A stretch of 64,000 nt of DNA from Leptospira ellinghausenii (GCF_003114815.1 NZ_BFAZ01000009.1:1674001-1738000), one strand, 5' to 3'; positions 25,584-35,388 are shown, counted from the stretch's first letter. Translations and numbers: made by a program. Notes: generated from the sequence alone by a model not told the origin.

Positions 25584-27410
25584 TTAACCTCTCACCTCCC
25601 TAAAGATTTCTTTAGGGAGATTTGGCACATCACCTGGACCCACTAACGGTAAATAAACCATAAACAAAGTTCGACCGAGAGTTGATTCCACTTCAATCCT
25701 ACCTTTGTGTTTTTCGATAATTCCTTTCACAATCCCAAGCCCAAGTCCTGTTCCTTCGCCTTGGTCTTTTGTAGTAAAAAAAGGATCCCAAATTTTATCC
25801 TTAATTTCAGTGGGAATCCCTGATCCATTGTCTTCAAAACTAATCATCACATATTCTTCTCCAATCCTTCTGGAAGAAATAATGAGTTTTGGGTGTTCGG
25901 TTTTTTTCATCGCATGGATGGCATTTGTGATGAGATTTGTCCAAACTTGGTTGAGCTCATCCAAATTACACCTAACAAGAGGGATAGTGCCATAATTACG
26001 TTCAATTTCCACACCATGTTTGATTTGGTTTTGCATGATCACAAGTGTGTTCTCTAGGCCTTCATTGAGGTCGGCAATTTCATAAGAATTATGACCGATG
26101 TGTGAGTAGTATTTTAATGCCTTCACGATCCTCACAATATTACGAATCGCATATTTGATATTTTTGATATTACGTTGCAAACTTAAAGTGTTCTTTAGCA
26201 TCTCAAAGGTTTCTTTCCCACCTGATTTCCAAATTCGTAATAATTCTTCTTGCATATGCATGAGGTGGTGATCGATGAGAAAAGTAGCAAGATCGGTAGC
26301 ATCGTTTTCTGGCATCCCATCTTGGATGAACTTGAGTTTGGTTTCTTTTTTGAGTTTGAATTTATCCTTTGGATCAATCTTGGTATTGGGATCCTCTTTG
26401 ACAAAACTGAATAAGATATCCAAATACAAAGAACGAAAATCTGGATTTTGGATGAGGTGGGTAATGTCACCTAAGTGGGATAATACGAATACTAAGTTAG
26501 CATCCAAATTGTCGGCGGCACCATTGATGACGGCTGCTGGAGTATTAATTTCATGTGCGATTCCTGCTACCATCACCCCGAGAGAAGCCATTTTTTCCGA
26601 TTGGACAAGATGGGCTTGGGTTTCTTCCAACTCTTTTGTTCTTTCTCTTACTTTTGCTTCCAAGGTTTCCGTTAAGTTTAACAACTGTTGGTAGATCATG
26701 GAATTGGAAAGGGACATGAGAGAAACGGAAAGAATTTCTAATATGATTTCAATTTCTTCTAAATCGTAAATTTTTCCTTCTTTGTGTTTTCCAAGTAAGA
26801 TAAAACCCACCAAACTTGACTTAATCGAAAGTGTTGCTACCAACTCAGAACGAGTGTCTTTAAAAAAATGTAATGCTTCTTTTGCGATTTTTTCATGGCT
26901 TGTGGAAACAAATTGGATGAAGTTTTCTTTGATATGAATCCCTTCACGTTCTGATAACCAAAGCAAAAATGGATTGAAGACAGGTATGGATGGTAAGTCA
27001 GAATGTTGATGGTTTTTGGATGTTAGGAAAGGTCTTGGTCTAAATTGGCCCTCCAATTCATCCCATGTGTACACTTGCACAAACTCTGCAGGAATTTTAG
27101 AAGCTAAAAATTGGCTAATGGTTTCACTGATTTGGTCTGGGTCATTAAAAGAGATCAGTTCTTCTTTGAATTTCTCGAGGGCAAAGAGATTTTGCACCAA
27201 CTCATCGCGTTTTTTCGGTTTTTGTTCCGTTGGTCTTTCGTTTTTAACAAGGGGGAAGAGGAAGAGGGATACAGTAAGTAACCCCAACCCGAAACATCCC
27301 AATACCAAAAAGGTAGCTGCTTGTAATATGCCTAATCCGTAAGCACAGACAAACCAACCAAAAGCGGATAAGAGAATGATGGAAGAACGAAAGAAAACTT
27401 GTATTTGCAT
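25584..27410 (-). CDS. membrane sensor histidine kinase with GAF domain
   Basis: About 608 residues from the ATG at 27410; a TTG at 27425 would add five. Two N-terminal membrane helices (about 8-55) precede a GAF-like domain (about 80-230) and a coiled coil (ETLEAKVRERTKELEETQAHLVQSEKMASLG). The DHp has VAGIAHEINTPAAVINGAA (phospho-His in H-E-I-N-T-P), with an insert of about 100 residues. The HATPase domain has LDELNQVWTNLITNAIHAM (N box), FEDNGSGIP (G1), PFFTTKDQGEGTGLGLGIV (F and G2). No response regulator gene is adjacent, so its partner is elsewhere. Confidence 0.9.
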   Translation of the reverse strand: MQIQVFFRSSIILLSAFGWFVCAYGLGILQAATFLVLGCFGLGLLTVSLFLFPLVKNERPTEQKPKKRDELVQNLFALEKFKEELISFNDPDQISETISQFLASKIPAEFVQVYTWDELEGQFRPRPFLTSKNHQHSDLPSIPVFNPFLLWLSEREGIHIKENFIQFVSTSHEKIAKEALHFFKDTRSELVATLSIKSSLVGFILLGKHKEGKIYDLEEIEIILEILSVSLMSLSNSMIYQQLLNLTETLEAKVRERTKELEETQAHLVQSEKMASLGVMVAGIAHEINTPAAVINGAADNLDANLVFVLSHLGDITHLIQNPDFRSLYLDILFSFVKEDPNTKIDPKDKFKLKKETKLKFIQDGMPENDATDLATFLIDHHLMHMQEELLRIWKSGGKETFEMLKNTLSLQRNIKNIKYAIRNIVRIVKALKYYSHIGHNSYEIADLNEGLENTLVIMQNQIKHGVEIERNYGTIPLVRCNLDELNQVWTNLITNAIHAMKKTEHPKLIISSRRIGEEYVMISFEDNGSGIPTEIKDKIWDPFFTTKDQGEGTGLGLGIVKGIIEKHKGRIEVESTLGRTLFMVYLPLVGPGDVPNLPKEIFREVRG

Positions 27411-27459
27411 GTCGATTGTATACAATGTACGAACTAGAATATTTTGGTGTTGAATCCAC

Positions 27460-28413
27460 TTGGGTAAAGAACTATTTACAATCGCGCGTATCTTTGGTGC
27501 CTATTATGAAATTTATTCAGAGGCCACTTCCTACGCCCTAGCTGTACTCAAAGGCAAACTCCGCCTCAAAAATTCAAACGAACGCCATCCCTTCGTGGTG
27601 GGTGACATGATCCTTGCTGAAAAATCGTCTGGAGAAGAGTGGGTCATCTCAGAACGATTGGAACGAAAAAACTACCTCACTCGCAAAAGTGATAAAGGCG
27701 ACAGTCATGTGTTATGTGCAAACTTAGACCAATTGGCTATCCTTGCTTCTTGTAAAGACCCAGAAACAAAACCAGGGTTTATTGACAGGCTACTCGCTGC
27801 TTCTTACCATACAGAAATTCCACCTCTTATCATTTTTACAAAAAAGGATCTTGTTTCTCAAGAAGAGATTGAAGATAGAGAAACCTACTATAGAGAGTTA
27901 GGTTATGATGTCATGAGTGTATCCTTACTTTCCGAAGAATCGATCCTGCCCTTATGGGAAAAAATTAGAGGCAAACGTACATTCCTCTGTGGGAATTCTG
28001 GTGTGGGCAAATCCACACTCATGAACCACCTCCACCAAAAAACCGTTCAACGAACCAATTTGGTAAGTGGTTCCACAAAAAAAGGAAAACACACCACCAC
28101 CAATTCCTTTGCTCTCTTTTTGGAAGGAAATACCGTCCTCATTGACTCTCCAGGGGTCAAAGAATGGGGGATTTTGCACCTCACTCCCAACGAACTTTGG
28201 GAAAGTTTTCCTGAATTACGCAGAGTAAAGGAAGGTTGTCGGGAAATTTATTGCTGTGAACTGGGTTCTGAGTGTCCAATGCGTAAATACATGAATGAAA
28301 CCATGGACGAAACCCGAAAAAAGAGCCTCGAATCCATGATCGAAAGTTTGGAAAATCCCTACCGTGTGACCCGCAGGGACCATTGGTCAAAAGCTGTCAC
28401 AAAAAGATATTAG
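27460..28413 (+). CDS. rsgA: ribosome small subunit GTPase RsgA (N-terminus uncertain)
   Basis: This GTPase has the circularly permuted order typical of RsgA: FTKKDL (G4), SVSLLSEES (G5), GNSGVGKSTLMN (G1), GKHTTTNS (G2) and DSPGVKEWG (G3). The OB-fold lies before and a Cys-rich zinc region after (GCREIYCCELGSEC). It helps mature the 30S subunit. The frame begins at a TTG (27460). An ATG at 27425 starts a short overlapping reading frame (MYELEYFGVEST..) that resembles the usual extra N-terminal segment and would join if CGCGCG at 27483-27488 lost one CG. The zinc motif lacks the usual His between its Cys residues. Confidence 0.88.
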   Translation: MGKELFTIARIFGAYYEIYSEATSYALAVLKGKLRLKNSNERHPFVVGDMILAEKSSGEEWVISERLERKNYLTRKSDKGDSHVLCANLDQLAILASCKDPETKPGFIDRLLAASYHTEIPPLIIFTKKDLVSQEEIEDRETYYRELGYDVMSVSLLSEESILPLWEKIRGKRTFLCGNSGVGKSTLMNHLHQKTVQRTNLVSGSTKKGKHTTTNSFALFLEGNTVLIDSPGVKEWGILHLTPNELWESFPELRRVKEGCREIYCCELGSECPMRKYMNETMDETRKKSLESMIESLENPYRVTRRDHWSKAVTKRY

Positions 28414-28422
28414 GGAAAAGAG

Positions 28423-28451
28423 TTGCCAAGGCTTCAGTTGTTATCTAAATT
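28423..28451 (+). promoter_or_regulatory. candidate sigma-70 promoter of the lipoprotein operon
   Basis: TTGCCA at 28423-28428 and TAAATT at 28446-28451 are separated by 17 bp, followed 28 bp later by the start codon, with a strong GGAGGAAGG ribosome-binding site at about 28466-28474. It lies in the only gap before the three-lipoprotein operon. Confidence 0.4.
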
Positions 28452-28478
28452 AAGAAAGTTATTTCCGGAGGAAGGAAT

Positions 28479-29450
28479 ATGAAACGTACAATCATACAAA
28501 AATTGTCGGTTTTGGGATTTGTGGCGATTTTTGCCATGTTTGCCGTAGCTTGCCAAAAAGACTCAAAAGAGACTGTAACAAATGTTACGGATAAAAACCA
28601 ACCAGCTAGTAATGTGGTCATTGCCTTTGTAAAAGGTGATGTAGTCGTATTAAGAGAAAATGGACAAATCAAACCAAGCTTAGGTGATACATTAACTTCA
28701 CAAGACACAATTGTTACAGGTGAAAATGGATCTGTTGAACTTTTAGTAGGTGAAGACGGTGTTCTCAAACTAAACAAAAATACTTCCCTTAGTGTAAGCC
28801 AAGCATTCGCAGCAAACGATGGAACACGAGAAACAGAAGTAAACATGCAATACGGAAAACTAGTAACTGTTCTTCGTAAAGAAAGAAAAACAGAGTCTTT
28901 CAGTGTTGTGACTCCAACTTCTATCGCGGGTGTTCGTGGAACGATCTTCCTTACCAATGTAGAAAATCCTTCTGCTAAAGGTGGAAACGTAGCATGCGGA
29001 TCCTCAAACTGTGTTGTAAAGTACACGGTTCTTGATGGTGCGGTTGCGATCCGTAAATCAAACTCAGATAACGAAATCGTAGTCGACAAACAAAAGTCAG
29101 CTGAAGTGGCTTCTGACACAAAACTTTCTGATAAAATGATCAAACCAATGGACAAACAATCCTTAGGTGAAATGAAAGAAATGTTAGTGTTTGAAAACAC
29201 AAAAATGTTACAATTTGAGTCTCTTGCAAATGAGCTCAAATCAAACAATGAAGAACTTCAAAAGATGAATCTAGTTTCTTCTGTAGAAGAATTAGAAAAA
29301 GCAGCCAAAACTCGTGAAATCACCAAATCAAAGTCAGATGAAGTGATCACAACTGCAAAATCAATTGAAGATTCTAAATACATTAAAAAAGATGTGCAAA
29401 AAGATTCACTAAAATTAGCTCCAAAAGAGAGTTTTGATAAGACGAAATGA
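28479..29450 (+). CDS. FecR-domain lipoprotein (LipL45-like)
   Basis: This 323-residue lipoprotein has signal MKRTIIQKLSVLGFVAIFAMFAVAC with lipid Cys 25. Its FecR domain (about 45-190) contains VAFVKGDVVVLRENGQ, LGDTLTSQDTIVTGENGSVEL and the hallmark PTSIAGVRGTIFLTNVE. The C-terminus is a Lys/Glu-rich helical region. The domain order resembles leptospiral LipL45. Unlike FecR of iron uptake, there is no sigma factor or TonB receptor nearby, so it is more likely a periplasmic envelope-binding lipoprotein. Its stop overlaps the next start (ATGA at 29447-29450). Confidence 0.8.
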   Translation: MKRTIIQKLSVLGFVAIFAMFAVACQKDSKETVTNVTDKNQPASNVVIAFVKGDVVVLRENGQIKPSLGDTLTSQDTIVTGENGSVELLVGEDGVLKLNKNTSLSVSQAFAANDGTRETEVNMQYGKLVTVLRKERKTESFSVVTPTSIAGVRGTIFLTNVENPSAKGGNVACGSSNCVVKYTVLDGAVAIRKSNSDNEIVVDKQKSAEVASDTKLSDKMIKPMDKQSLGEMKEMLVFENTKMLQFESLANELKSNNEELQKMNLVSSVEELEKAAKTREITKSKSDEVITTAKSIEDSKYIKKDVQKDSLKLAPKESFDKTK

Positions 29451-31060
29451 GATATGTTTATTTACCGGTCCTTTGTTTTTTAGTCGGTTATTGTTCTTCG
29501 GTCACAAAGATCGAAACCCTCAATCGAAGTTTTACAAAACCTAAGTTTGTCACTCCAGATCTTGGAGAGTCTGAACCCCTTCCTTCGGGTAGAGATTACA
29601 GAGAACGACTGGTAAATAAATCAACCCCAAGTTTCACTCTCCTCTGGAAACAAATTCCAGAGGGGTTTTCTCCATCTGACTTAGCTCTACTTGAAGAAAA
29701 AGTCCTTTTCCCTCATTCCAAATTGGGAATATACCAAAAAGCCCCAATCAAACAAGATCCCAAGTTTTTCGAGTCGAATGATATCGATATCATGTTGGAA
29801 CTGAATCTTTCCAAATCAGTGGATCGATTGACTGTGGATGTCCAATACAAAGACCCCGTTCTTTCACAAAATTTTGGTAAGGCGGTATTTGTTTACCAAG
29901 AAGAAAAAGAACCAAAATCGAAATCAACAAAATCCTTCGATGTATTTCATGGAAAAAAACACCTCCTCCCTTTAACCGAGTTTGTTCCTGCTTATTTTAT
30001 AGAGATTTCTTCTCCTTCTGTTGATGAATTACGAAATTATTTTACAGCTTCCTTACAAGGGAAAGTTTCTGTTTTTTCTACATCTCCCGGCACAACCATT
30101 TATCTGGATGGAGTCGAAGTGGGAAAAGCACCTCTTCTCAATTACACACTGATCAATGGAAAACATACACTTTCATTTGCTAAACCTGGCAAAGACCAAG
30201 TAAAACGAAATATCTTAGTTCGTGCGGGGAAAACAACAAGAGTATTCCAAGAATGGAATGATGATATTTCCCAAGGTACTGTCGTTGTTTCTAGTTTCCC
30301 TCCTGGGCTTGATGTTGTCATTGATGGCCAAAAAAAAGGCAAAACACAATACGCTGAATCGGGAGTTCCTTACGGAAGTTATCCGGTCCAATTCATTCGT
30401 ACCTCTACCGATTCTCATTTTGAATATGCAAAGGCTGGAATCAAAATTCGGCCAAAACAAATTACATCGATTGCATTACCAATTTCTCTGGAAGATGGAG
30501 TGGGTTGGGAATCGGAAGAATTTTGGAACCTATCAACACCTTCACCTAACTTCTCTGCAACATTTCCTGGAAAATTGACATTTGCAAAAAACAAAGAGTT
30601 ACCAAAGGGTTGGTATGGAGTTTTTTCCGAAGACCTAATTCCAGATTATCTTGAAGTTGAACTTATATTGGATTTAAAGAAAGAATACAATGGTACGCTT
30701 GGGCTTTCGATCCATGACCATTCTGCGAATTCGATTTTAGTCTATGTAGACCAAACGGACTTTCATATAGTGAAGTTTTCGCAAAGTGAGTCAGAAGCAC
30801 CAGTTCGCTCCTCTTATCGATGGAATAAAGAAGATGAACTCAAAGGCCGTAGCATTAAGTTCACAACTGATATCGAGAAAAAAATGATTCGTTTGTATTT
30901 GGGTAACAAAATGGTTGAGGAATTTCCTTGGAATTTTGAAACATTTTGGAATTTAGGTGTTCTTACTCCACATAACTCTCCTTTGGTGGGAGTCCCGCTC
31001 AAAGGATTAAAGATTCAATACCCAGACATGGTTAAGTTTGAACAAAGGTTCCAAAAATGA
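29447..31060 (+). CDS. PEGA-domain lipoprotein
   Basis: This 537-residue protein has signal MRYVYLPVLCFLVGYC (Cys 16 as lipid site). It contains two consecutive PEGA-type domains: about 202-275 (VSVFSTSPGTTIYLDGVEVGKAPL) and 276-345 (GTVVVSSFPPGLDVVIDGQKKGKT). The C-terminal region of about 180 residues (WNLSTPSPNFSATFPGKLTF onward, beta-rich, with LGLSIHDHSANSILVYVDQ) looks like a concanavalin-like jelly roll. PEGA domains usually sit in surface or periplasmic proteins. ATGA overlaps join it to genes on both sides. Confidence 0.8.
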   Translation: MRYVYLPVLCFLVGYCSSVTKIETLNRSFTKPKFVTPDLGESEPLPSGRDYRERLVNKSTPSFTLLWKQIPEGFSPSDLALLEEKVLFPHSKLGIYQKAPIKQDPKFFESNDIDIMLELNLSKSVDRLTVDVQYKDPVLSQNFGKAVFVYQEEKEPKSKSTKSFDVFHGKKHLLPLTEFVPAYFIEISSPSVDELRNYFTASLQGKVSVFSTSPGTTIYLDGVEVGKAPLLNYTLINGKHTLSFAKPGKDQVKRNILVRAGKTTRVFQEWNDDISQGTVVVSSFPPGLDVVIDGQKKGKTQYAESGVPYGSYPVQFIRTSTDSHFEYAKAGIKIRPKQITSIALPISLEDGVGWESEEFWNLSTPSPNFSATFPGKLTFAKNKELPKGWYGVFSEDLIPDYLEVELILDLKKEYNGTLGLSIHDHSANSILVYVDQTDFHIVKFSQSESEAPVRSSYRWNKEDELKGRSIKFTTDIEKKMIRLYLGNKMVEEFPWNFETFWNLGVLTPHNSPLVGVPLKGLKIQYPDMVKFEQRFQK

Positions 31061-34000
31061 AACAATTGATTGTTGTATCTGTTTTACTCGTCACGTTTAT
31101 TGGCTGTCGTTCTCGTGATTTTCAGTCTGTCACTGTAAAAGATTCTGTTGTCGAAAAATCAAATGTTTCAGATCGACAAAAAATCGAAGAAGCCAGAACT
31201 CTTATCGCTGATGGAAGTAATGAATTCCAAAAAGGAAACATTGATGTTGCCTTAGAAAAAGCAAAATCTTCGATCCAAACTTTTGAACTTGTGGAAGGAT
31301 ATGCATTACTTGGTGCTTCCTATTATCAGTTAGGTGAGTATGAAAATGCCAAATCTGCGTATGAAAAAGGGAATAATTTAGACCCGCAAAATGAGAAAAT
31401 CCTTATTGGACTTGGAACAGTTCAGTCAACCTTAGGTGAGAATGAAGCTGCACTCAATACCTATCAAACTCTAAGTAAACTAAAACCAGAAGAATCCATT
31501 TACACATACAAAACTGGACTTTTATTAAAAAACTTAGGTCGTTACCAAGAAAGTTTGGTCACTTTAAAGTCATTAGAAGATAAAAAAGATTTTCCATATC
31601 CGATTGAGTTACTCAATCAATTAGGTGATGTTTGTTTAGAACTAAAACGATATGATGAAGCTGAGAGTTATTTTGCAAAAGCTGAAAAATTAAATCCAGA
31701 ACTTAAGTCTGCAAAAGATGCAAAACTTTCCACAAAAATTGCTTCCCTCATCCAAAGAGGAAATGACTTCTTAAACAAAAAAAATTATACAGAAGCAACG
31801 AACGAATTTAAAAAAGCTTCTGAATTACAACCTCAAAATGCTTCGGTTTGGTCCTTTCTTGGGAACGCACAATTATTAAATGGAAAACTGAAAGAAAGTG
31901 AAGACAGTTTTAAAAAATCCATTTCACTCTCTGATACAAATGCAAATGCATATGTTGGTCTGTGTAACGTTCTCATACAAACACACAATTATTCAGAATG
32001 TTTAAAAACTTCCAAACTAGCCTTACAAAAGGTTCCTAAAAACGCAGAGATTCGCAACAAACAAGGGATATGTGAGTGGAAATGGGGTGAAGTAAAAAAA
32101 GCAACACTTAGTTTCCAGGATTCATCTGCTTGGGATCCAAACTTTATCGAACCAAAAATGAATTTGGCATATGTTTTGATTGATTCTGGTCGTTTTGATG
32201 AAGCATTGGATGTTTTAAAAAAAGCTGAAACACATCCGAAAGCAAAAAAAGAAGACATTCGAAAAGCGAAAGTATTAGCGGAATCTCAAAAATTCATAGC
32301 AAGTGGTGATACCTTTTTACGCCAAGGAAAACGCAAACAAGCGTTTGATGAATATGGCAAAGCAATGGGAGTAAACCCTGAAAACCCAGCAGTTCAAAAT
32401 GCCTTTGGTCGTGGGTATTTTGCGTTTAGTGAATACAAAAAAGCAGAAGGTTCTTATTTAGAAGCCTACCGCTTGGACAATGCAAATCCAGGTGCTTTAC
32501 AAGGCTTAGCTCGTGTGTATGCAAAAACGGGTGAGTCCAAAAAAGAAAAAGAATTCGTAAAAAAATTGGAAACTCTTTCCGCAACAGATCCCTTTAGTGC
32601 CATCACGCTAGGAAGGATTGCAGAGGATGCAAGTAAGTGGGATGAAGCTGAGTCCATTTATATGGGGCTTAAGAAAAAGTTCCCAGGAAATGAAGCAGTA
32701 GATTATCGATTGGGAAGTTTGTATTACAAACGAGCTGTCGAGGAAAATACAAAAGAGAATTATACAAAAGCAAACGAGTTCATTCAAAAATCTAAAAAAT
32801 TCACAAAGGACATTCCGGAACTCATTGAAACTGAAAAAACTGTTTCGGAGAACTCTCGTTTTGCGGAGATTTTACCTTTAGTCAAAGAAGGGAATACACT
32901 TTTTAATCGCAAAAAATTCATTGAAGCAGTAACTCCTTACCAAAAGGCATACGACCGAGTGCCAAAAGCTTCTCTCCTGGTCAAAATCGCAGAGTGTTAT
33001 ATTGAAAAAGGGGAGGAGGAAAAAGGCCTCTCCATTTTAGAAAATGCTGTAAAATCGAATAAAGAAAATGCCATCTCTTTCAAAGAAGGGATTTATTCCT
33101 TCTACTATAAAAAGGGAGAACTCAAACGTGCCGAAGATGGGTTCTATGACATATTAAAAGAAAAACCAGATTCTTATTACGCTTATTACATGTTAGGTCT
33201 CGTTACCATGAAGCGTAAAAATTATGAAGGAGCTATTGGTGAATTTGACAAAGCAATCCTCGTGAATCCAAACTTTGCTCCAAGTAATGTAGCAAAAGGA
33301 CTTGCGTATTATAAATTGAACCAAATGGATGCTGCCAAACGTGAATTTGAAAAGGCAAGGGCCAAAGATTCTGAATTTGGACTTTCTTCTTATAACTTAG
33401 CAATTGCCTATTTTAATGAAGACCTCACAAACGAAGCAAAATCAATCCTTGAATCCATTCGTAAATCAGATCCTGATTTTATGGATGGTGAAATCCAATT
33501 GGCGTACATTTACTTCAAAGAAAACAAATTGGATGAAGCTGAAAAAACCATTGATCGTGTTTTAAAAGAAGAACCATCTGCAGAAGCAATGTTTGCCCAA
33601 TTCCGTATATTGGACGCAAAACAAAAACATTCTCCATCCGAGAAAACCAAGTCCAAACGAAATGCAGTGAAAGAAAAAATCTTACGTGAATATGGTGAAA
33701 CAAAATACGCAAGGTTACTTCCTTCTGATGCTTTAGATGATGAACCACTCCATGTAACAGATCTCAATTTATCGGGAACACCGGTTTCGACTCCGATTGT
33801 ATATCCAAATCGTATCATTGTAAATTATGGAACGGCGATAGTAGGTTATGACCGCGTCACCAAGGAACTCGTTTGGAAACAATACACTTCTACTCCATTC
33901 CAATTACTCGTGGCAGGTAAGGAACTTGTGGGAATTTCCAATGATACTGCTACCAAAATTTACCCAGAATCAGGAAAGATGACTTTCAAAAAACAAGTAT

Positions 34001-34650
34001 TAGCTGGTTGGAAAGTAAAACAAGGGTCAGCTGACAATAGTGGTTTTTTTCTCTTATTGGAGAAAGATAAATCTCCTAGTCGAAAACTGGTTCGAACCAA
34101 TCCAAATTTGGAAATCCAAGAAGAATGGAATGGAAATGATTTTGTTAGTTTTTCGCTTAATGGGGAAGGAAAACTTTTTGTGATTCGTGATACGAAAAAA
34201 GAGTTTTTAGTACAAGTTTTTAATCCAGCCGTACCAAACGAAAAGGAATCTAAAGTATCACTTCCTATCGCCAAAAAAGACTCAAATGAGTCTGCTAACT
34301 TCTTAGGTTGTGTTGAAGAATCTTGTTTGGTTCAACTTGGTGGCCAAATCTACGAAGGCACAGAAAAAGCAAAATTATATGCCATTGGCAAAACAGAATC
34401 TATACGATCTGTTTTAAAAAATCCAGATTCACTCCTCGTGAATACGGAGAATACCACCTATCTTTGGAAAGGTGGTTCAAAATGGAAAGATTCATACCAA
34501 ATCGAAGGGGATTTTTATTACCCTATGGATGGTTTGGTAGTCGAAGGAAGATCTAAGGAATTGGTCATCATCAAAGGAAAGGAAAAAACTCCAGTTCCTT
34601 GGAAAGGTGATCGTGACGGATTACGAATCAGTACGGTGACTCTTGATTAG
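31057..34650 (+). CDS. large TPR lipoprotein with C-terminal beta-propeller-like region
   Basis: This 1197-residue protein has signal MKQLIVVSVLLVTFIGC (lipid Cys 17). From about 40 to 860 it is a solenoid of TPR units (for example ALLGASYYQLGEYENAKSAYEKGNNLDPQN and YYMLGLVTMKRKNYEGAIGEFDKAILVNPN). The last 300 residues are beta-rich with PQQ/propeller-like strands (NRIIVNYGTAIVGYDRVTKELVWKQ). It starts inside the stop of the PEGA gene (ATGA). A periplasmic scaffold binding the two upstream lipoproteins is the natural inference; no enzymatic motif is visible. Confidence 0.8.
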   Translation: MKQLIVVSVLLVTFIGCRSRDFQSVTVKDSVVEKSNVSDRQKIEEARTLIADGSNEFQKGNIDVALEKAKSSIQTFELVEGYALLGASYYQLGEYENAKSAYEKGNNLDPQNEKILIGLGTVQSTLGENEAALNTYQTLSKLKPEESIYTYKTGLLLKNLGRYQESLVTLKSLEDKKDFPYPIELLNQLGDVCLELKRYDEAESYFAKAEKLNPELKSAKDAKLSTKIASLIQRGNDFLNKKNYTEATNEFKKASELQPQNASVWSFLGNAQLLNGKLKESEDSFKKSISLSDTNANAYVGLCNVLIQTHNYSECLKTSKLALQKVPKNAEIRNKQGICEWKWGEVKKATLSFQDSSAWDPNFIEPKMNLAYVLIDSGRFDEALDVLKKAETHPKAKKEDIRKAKVLAESQKFIASGDTFLRQGKRKQAFDEYGKAMGVNPENPAVQNAFGRGYFAFSEYKKAEGSYLEAYRLDNANPGALQGLARVYAKTGESKKEKEFVKKLETLSATDPFSAITLGRIAEDASKWDEAESIYMGLKKKFPGNEAVDYRLGSLYYKRAVEENTKENYTKANEFIQKSKKFTKDIPELIETEKTVSENSRFAEILPLVKEGNTLFNRKKFIEAVTPYQKAYDRVPKASLLVKIAECYIEKGEEEKGLSILENAVKSNKENAISFKEGIYSFYYKKGELKRAEDGFYDILKEKPDSYYAYYMLGLVTMKRKNYEGAIGEFDKAILVNPNFAPSNVAKGLAYYKLNQMDAAKREFEKARAKDSEFGLSSYNLAIAYFNEDLTNEAKSILESIRKSDPDFMDGEIQLAYIYFKENKLDEAEKTIDRVLKEEPSAEAMFAQFRILDAKQKHSPSEKTKSKRNAVKEKILREYGETKYARLLPSDALDDEPLHVTDLNLSGTPVSTPIVYPNRIIVNYGTAIVGYDRVTKELVWKQYTSTPFQLLVAGKELVGISNDTATKIYPESGKMTFKKQVLAGWKVKQGSADNSGFFLLLEKDKSPSRKLVRTNPNLEIQEEWNGNDFVSFSLNGEGKLFVIRDTKKEFLVQVFNPAVPNEKESKVSLPIAKKDSNESANFLGCVEESCLVQLGGQIYEGTEKAKLYAIGKTESIRSVLKNPDSLLVNTENTTYLWKGGSKWKDSYQIEGDFYYPMDGLVVEGRSKELVIIKGKEKTPVPWKGDRDGLRISTVTLD

Positions 34651-34728
34651 AGTGTCTGAGTTTTCCCTTCACACTTCATTTTACTAAAACATAATCCGAT
34701 AGGTACGGAAGAAAAACGATAAAACGAA

Positions 34729-35388
34729 TCACAGAGGTTTGGTTCGTTTTAAGTAATAAATCCGTTTCCCTTCACTTCGTTTTTCCGCTTCAAAAAATGA
34801 AATGGGAAATCCAGGTCTCTCAAATTCATATTCCTTGTCCTTCCACAAAAACTCAGGAAATTTGCGTAATAGGGAGATGGTTTTTCTCGCATAGGGACCA
34901 TAGTCTGTCGCAAATAAAAGTTCACCACCTGGTTTTAACAAACTAGATATTTGTTGTATCATATGAGGTTGCATCAGTCTATTTTTATGATGCTTTTTTT
35001 TGGGCCAAGGATCGGGAAAATTGATGATGATTTTGTCAAAAATTTCTTTCTCAAGGAGTTCATCGAAAAACCATTGGAAGTTAACGGTCATATAACGAAT
35101 ATTTTCTAAACCTAACGTTTTTCTTTGTTTTTCGGTGTGGATGATGCGGTTTACCTTTTTTTCCATTAGAAGGTAACCGGTTTCTTGGTCATTTTTAGCC
35201 AATTCAATGGCAACTTCACCCCAACCAGAACCTAACTCTAAAACAAAGTTTTTGGTGCGAGAAGGGAAAGAATTTTTTAGGTCGATTTTTTTCCCGCGTT
35301 CGTTAGGTTGCAGGAGATAGTCAGACTTGTAGGAAGTTCTAATGGTAAACTTCCAAAGTTTTTCTTGGATTTCTGGATTAACTAACAA
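34729..35388 (-). CDS. trmB: tRNA (guanine-N7-)-methyltransferase TrmB
   Basis: This 219-residue enzyme methylates G46 of tRNA using SAM. FVLELGSGWGEVAIELAK is motif I. IIINFPDPWPKKKHHKNRLMQP is the diagnostic TrmB motif, and LLKPGGELLFATDYGPYA follows. The start is a TTG at 35388 with GGAAG about 9 bp upstream; no ATG is available in frame before the divergent gene. It is divergent from the MBL-fold gene. Confidence 0.93.
   Translation of the reverse strand: MLVNPEIQEKLWKFTIRTSYKSDYLLQPNERGKKIDLKNSFPSRTKNFVLELGSGWGEVAIELAKNDQETGYLLMEKKVNRIIHTEKQRKTLGLENIRYMTVNFQWFFDELLEKEIFDKIIINFPDPWPKKKHHKNRLMQPHMIQQISSLLKPGGELLFATDYGPYARKTISLLRKFPEFLWKDKEYEFERPGFPISFFEAEKRSEGKRIYYLKRTKPL

Noticed and set aside
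25584..27410. Search for a response regulator partner beside the sensor kinase
   Set aside because: Neighbouring genes are a desaturase and rsgA; no receiver domain is encoded anywhere in the window.
28445..29248. 267-residue frame antisense to the FecR lipoprotein
   Set aside because: Ser/Phe/Thr-rich shadow of a well-supported lipoprotein gene; no ribosome-binding site or recognisable domain.
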